This document shows positions 63,551 to 64,000 of a stretch of 64,000 nt of DNA, in pieces. Location of the stretch: positions 1 through 64,000 of the forward strand of contig NZ_JAUOTP010000011.1 in NCBI RefSeq assembly GCF_030546695.1, written 5' to 3'. Origin of the DNA: Sphingomonas natans. GTDB taxonomy: Bacteria > Pseudomonadota > Alphaproteobacteria > Sphingomonadales > Sphingomonadaceae. Both the position numbers and the translations under genes were made by a program. The notes under the pieces were generated by a model that was given only the letters and a program-made list of their open reading frames with translations, had not been told where the DNA came from and did no database searches. Within the stretch, counting starts at the first letter, position 1, and each line of letters begins with the position of its first letter.

Positions 63551-63588
63551 CCGGCAAGTTTTTGCCGGTGCCGGCAGATTTTTGCCGG
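63551..63588. promoter_or_regulatory. Two tandem enhancer palindromes, probable FlbD (ftr-like) sites
   Basis: CCGGCAAGTTTTTGCCGG (63551-63568) and CCGGCAGATTTTTGCCGG (63571-63588) are 18-bp near-palindromes differing at two positions, with centres exactly 20 bp apart, about two helical turns. They lie about 80-115 bp upstream of the predicted start from the sigma-54 promoter, the usual place for enhancer-binding protein sites. The CGGC...GCCG form with an A/T centre recalls the ftr elements bound by FlbD in Caulobacter. They also lie 22-60 bp before the divergent MotA-like gene. Confidence 0.7.
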
Positions 63589-63610
63589 GTGGATTCGGGC
63601 GGGACGGTGG

Positions 63611-64000
63611 ATGGGCGGTGCGTTGACTATTCTCGCCTGGTTCGATCCCCAGGCGTTCGCTCTCGTCGTCGGTGGATCCTTGCTCGTCGGCTGCCTGCGC
63701 GCGACGCGCAGCGAGATTGCGGGCGCGTTCGCCGCATTCGGCCCGCTGCTGCGCGCGAATCCCGAGGCCGATGCCGACGCCGCGCGCCGCGCCGTCAGCC
63801 GCGCGCACGCCATCGCCGAGACCAAGAGCATCGTCTGCGTCGATCGCATCGCCACGACCGGGCGCTTCCTCGCCGAGGCGGTGCGCCGGCTTTCGGACGC
63901 GCGTTCCAGCGTCGAGTTCGCGATCTGGGCGGACGAGGCGCTCGATGCGCGCCGCCGCCGCCATGCCGGCGTCGCGGCCTTCTGGCGCGCGATCGCCGAC
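63611..64000 (+). CDS. MotA/TolQ/ExbB-like proton channel protein, N-terminal part
   Basis: The first 130 codons of an open frame that continues past the window. It starts MGGALTILAWFDPQAFALVVGGSLLVGCLRATRSE: one short membrane helix (about residues 14-29) followed by an Arg/Ala-rich cytoplasmic region (IAETKSIVCVDRIATTGRFLAEAVRRLSD) that resembles the large cytoplasmic loop of MotA. It is not the same as the complete motA at 53,571. It diverges from flgB and its upstream region is shared with the FlbD-like sites, so co-regulation with flagella is likely. The channel helices are out of view, so the family call is tentative. Confidence 0.55.
   Translation, partial: MGGALTILAWFDPQAFALVVGGSLLVGCLRATRSEIAGAFAAFGPLLRANPEADADAARRAVSRAHAIAETKSIVCVDRIATTGRFLAEAVRRLSDARSSVEFAIWADEALDARRRRHAGVAAFWRAIAD

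Overview
The window is about 64 kb of GC-rich chromosome (roughly two thirds G+C by eye) from an alphaproteobacterium, most likely a sphingomonad (Sphingomonas or a close relative). The evidence is a PEPxxWA-CTERM exported protein, DUF4167 and DUF4169 proteins, alphaproteobacterial-type FlbD/sigma-54 flagellar control, and dense short palindromic repeats of the kind common in sphingomonads. Reading-frame density is high, no phage or transposase gene was found, and most genes sit in tight same-strand runs with 4-bp ATGA overlaps.

Left part (1-28,600) is housekeeping and general metabolism. It holds rmuC (cut by the edge), a Cys-rich copper-binding bundle protein, def, an iron-permease-like protein, trxB, a 54-residue DUF2256 protein, a DUF3617 protein, truA, fmt, a GIY-YIG nuclease wrapped in palindromes, recR, groESL under a CIRCE operator, ppc, a MASE1-PAS-GGDEF diguanylate cyclase, a lipid kinase, an ArsC-like reductase, an amidohydrolase, a penicillin-acylase-family hydrolase, galE, a PEP-CTERM protein, hemB with two GNAT genes, tRNA-Arg(ACG), a lone receiver protein, an L,D-transpeptidase, a GreA/B-like factor and a Tat-exported aminotransferase-fold enzyme.

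Right part (28,676-64,000) is a flagellar island in three blocks. Block 1 is a very large flagellin (minus strand), then an FlbD-like sigma-54 activator followed by fliE-F-G-H, an opposite-strand exported protein, and fliI-J-K-L-M-N-O-P-Q-R. Block 2 is a non-flagellar insert: DUF4167, prmC, a small secreted protein, prfA, hisS, ppa and an amidase. Block 3 is a signal-less lytic transglycosylase, motB-motA and the rod/hook/junction operon flgB-C-D-E-F-G-H-I-J-K-L. The flgB operon starts at a textbook -24/-12 promoter with two 18-bp palindromes exactly 20 bp apart upstream, which are probable FlbD sites. A second, MotA-like gene diverges from it and runs off the right edge.

The activator probably controls the rod/hook operon through sigma-54, while flagellin has a weaker sigma-28-like promoter. 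FlgJ has only its rod domain, so the separate transglycosylase could supply wall hydrolysis.

The most unusual feature is how often palindromic repeats form gene boundaries. A repeat sits in frame inside the N-terminus of FliP, another contains the only usable start codon of the amidase, another forms the ribosome binding site of fliQ, and others contain the stop codons of the DUF2256 and GIY-YIG genes. Also notable are an abrupt composition change in the 3' end of hisS, a duplicated central region in flagellin, and an FlgH without a lipobox.
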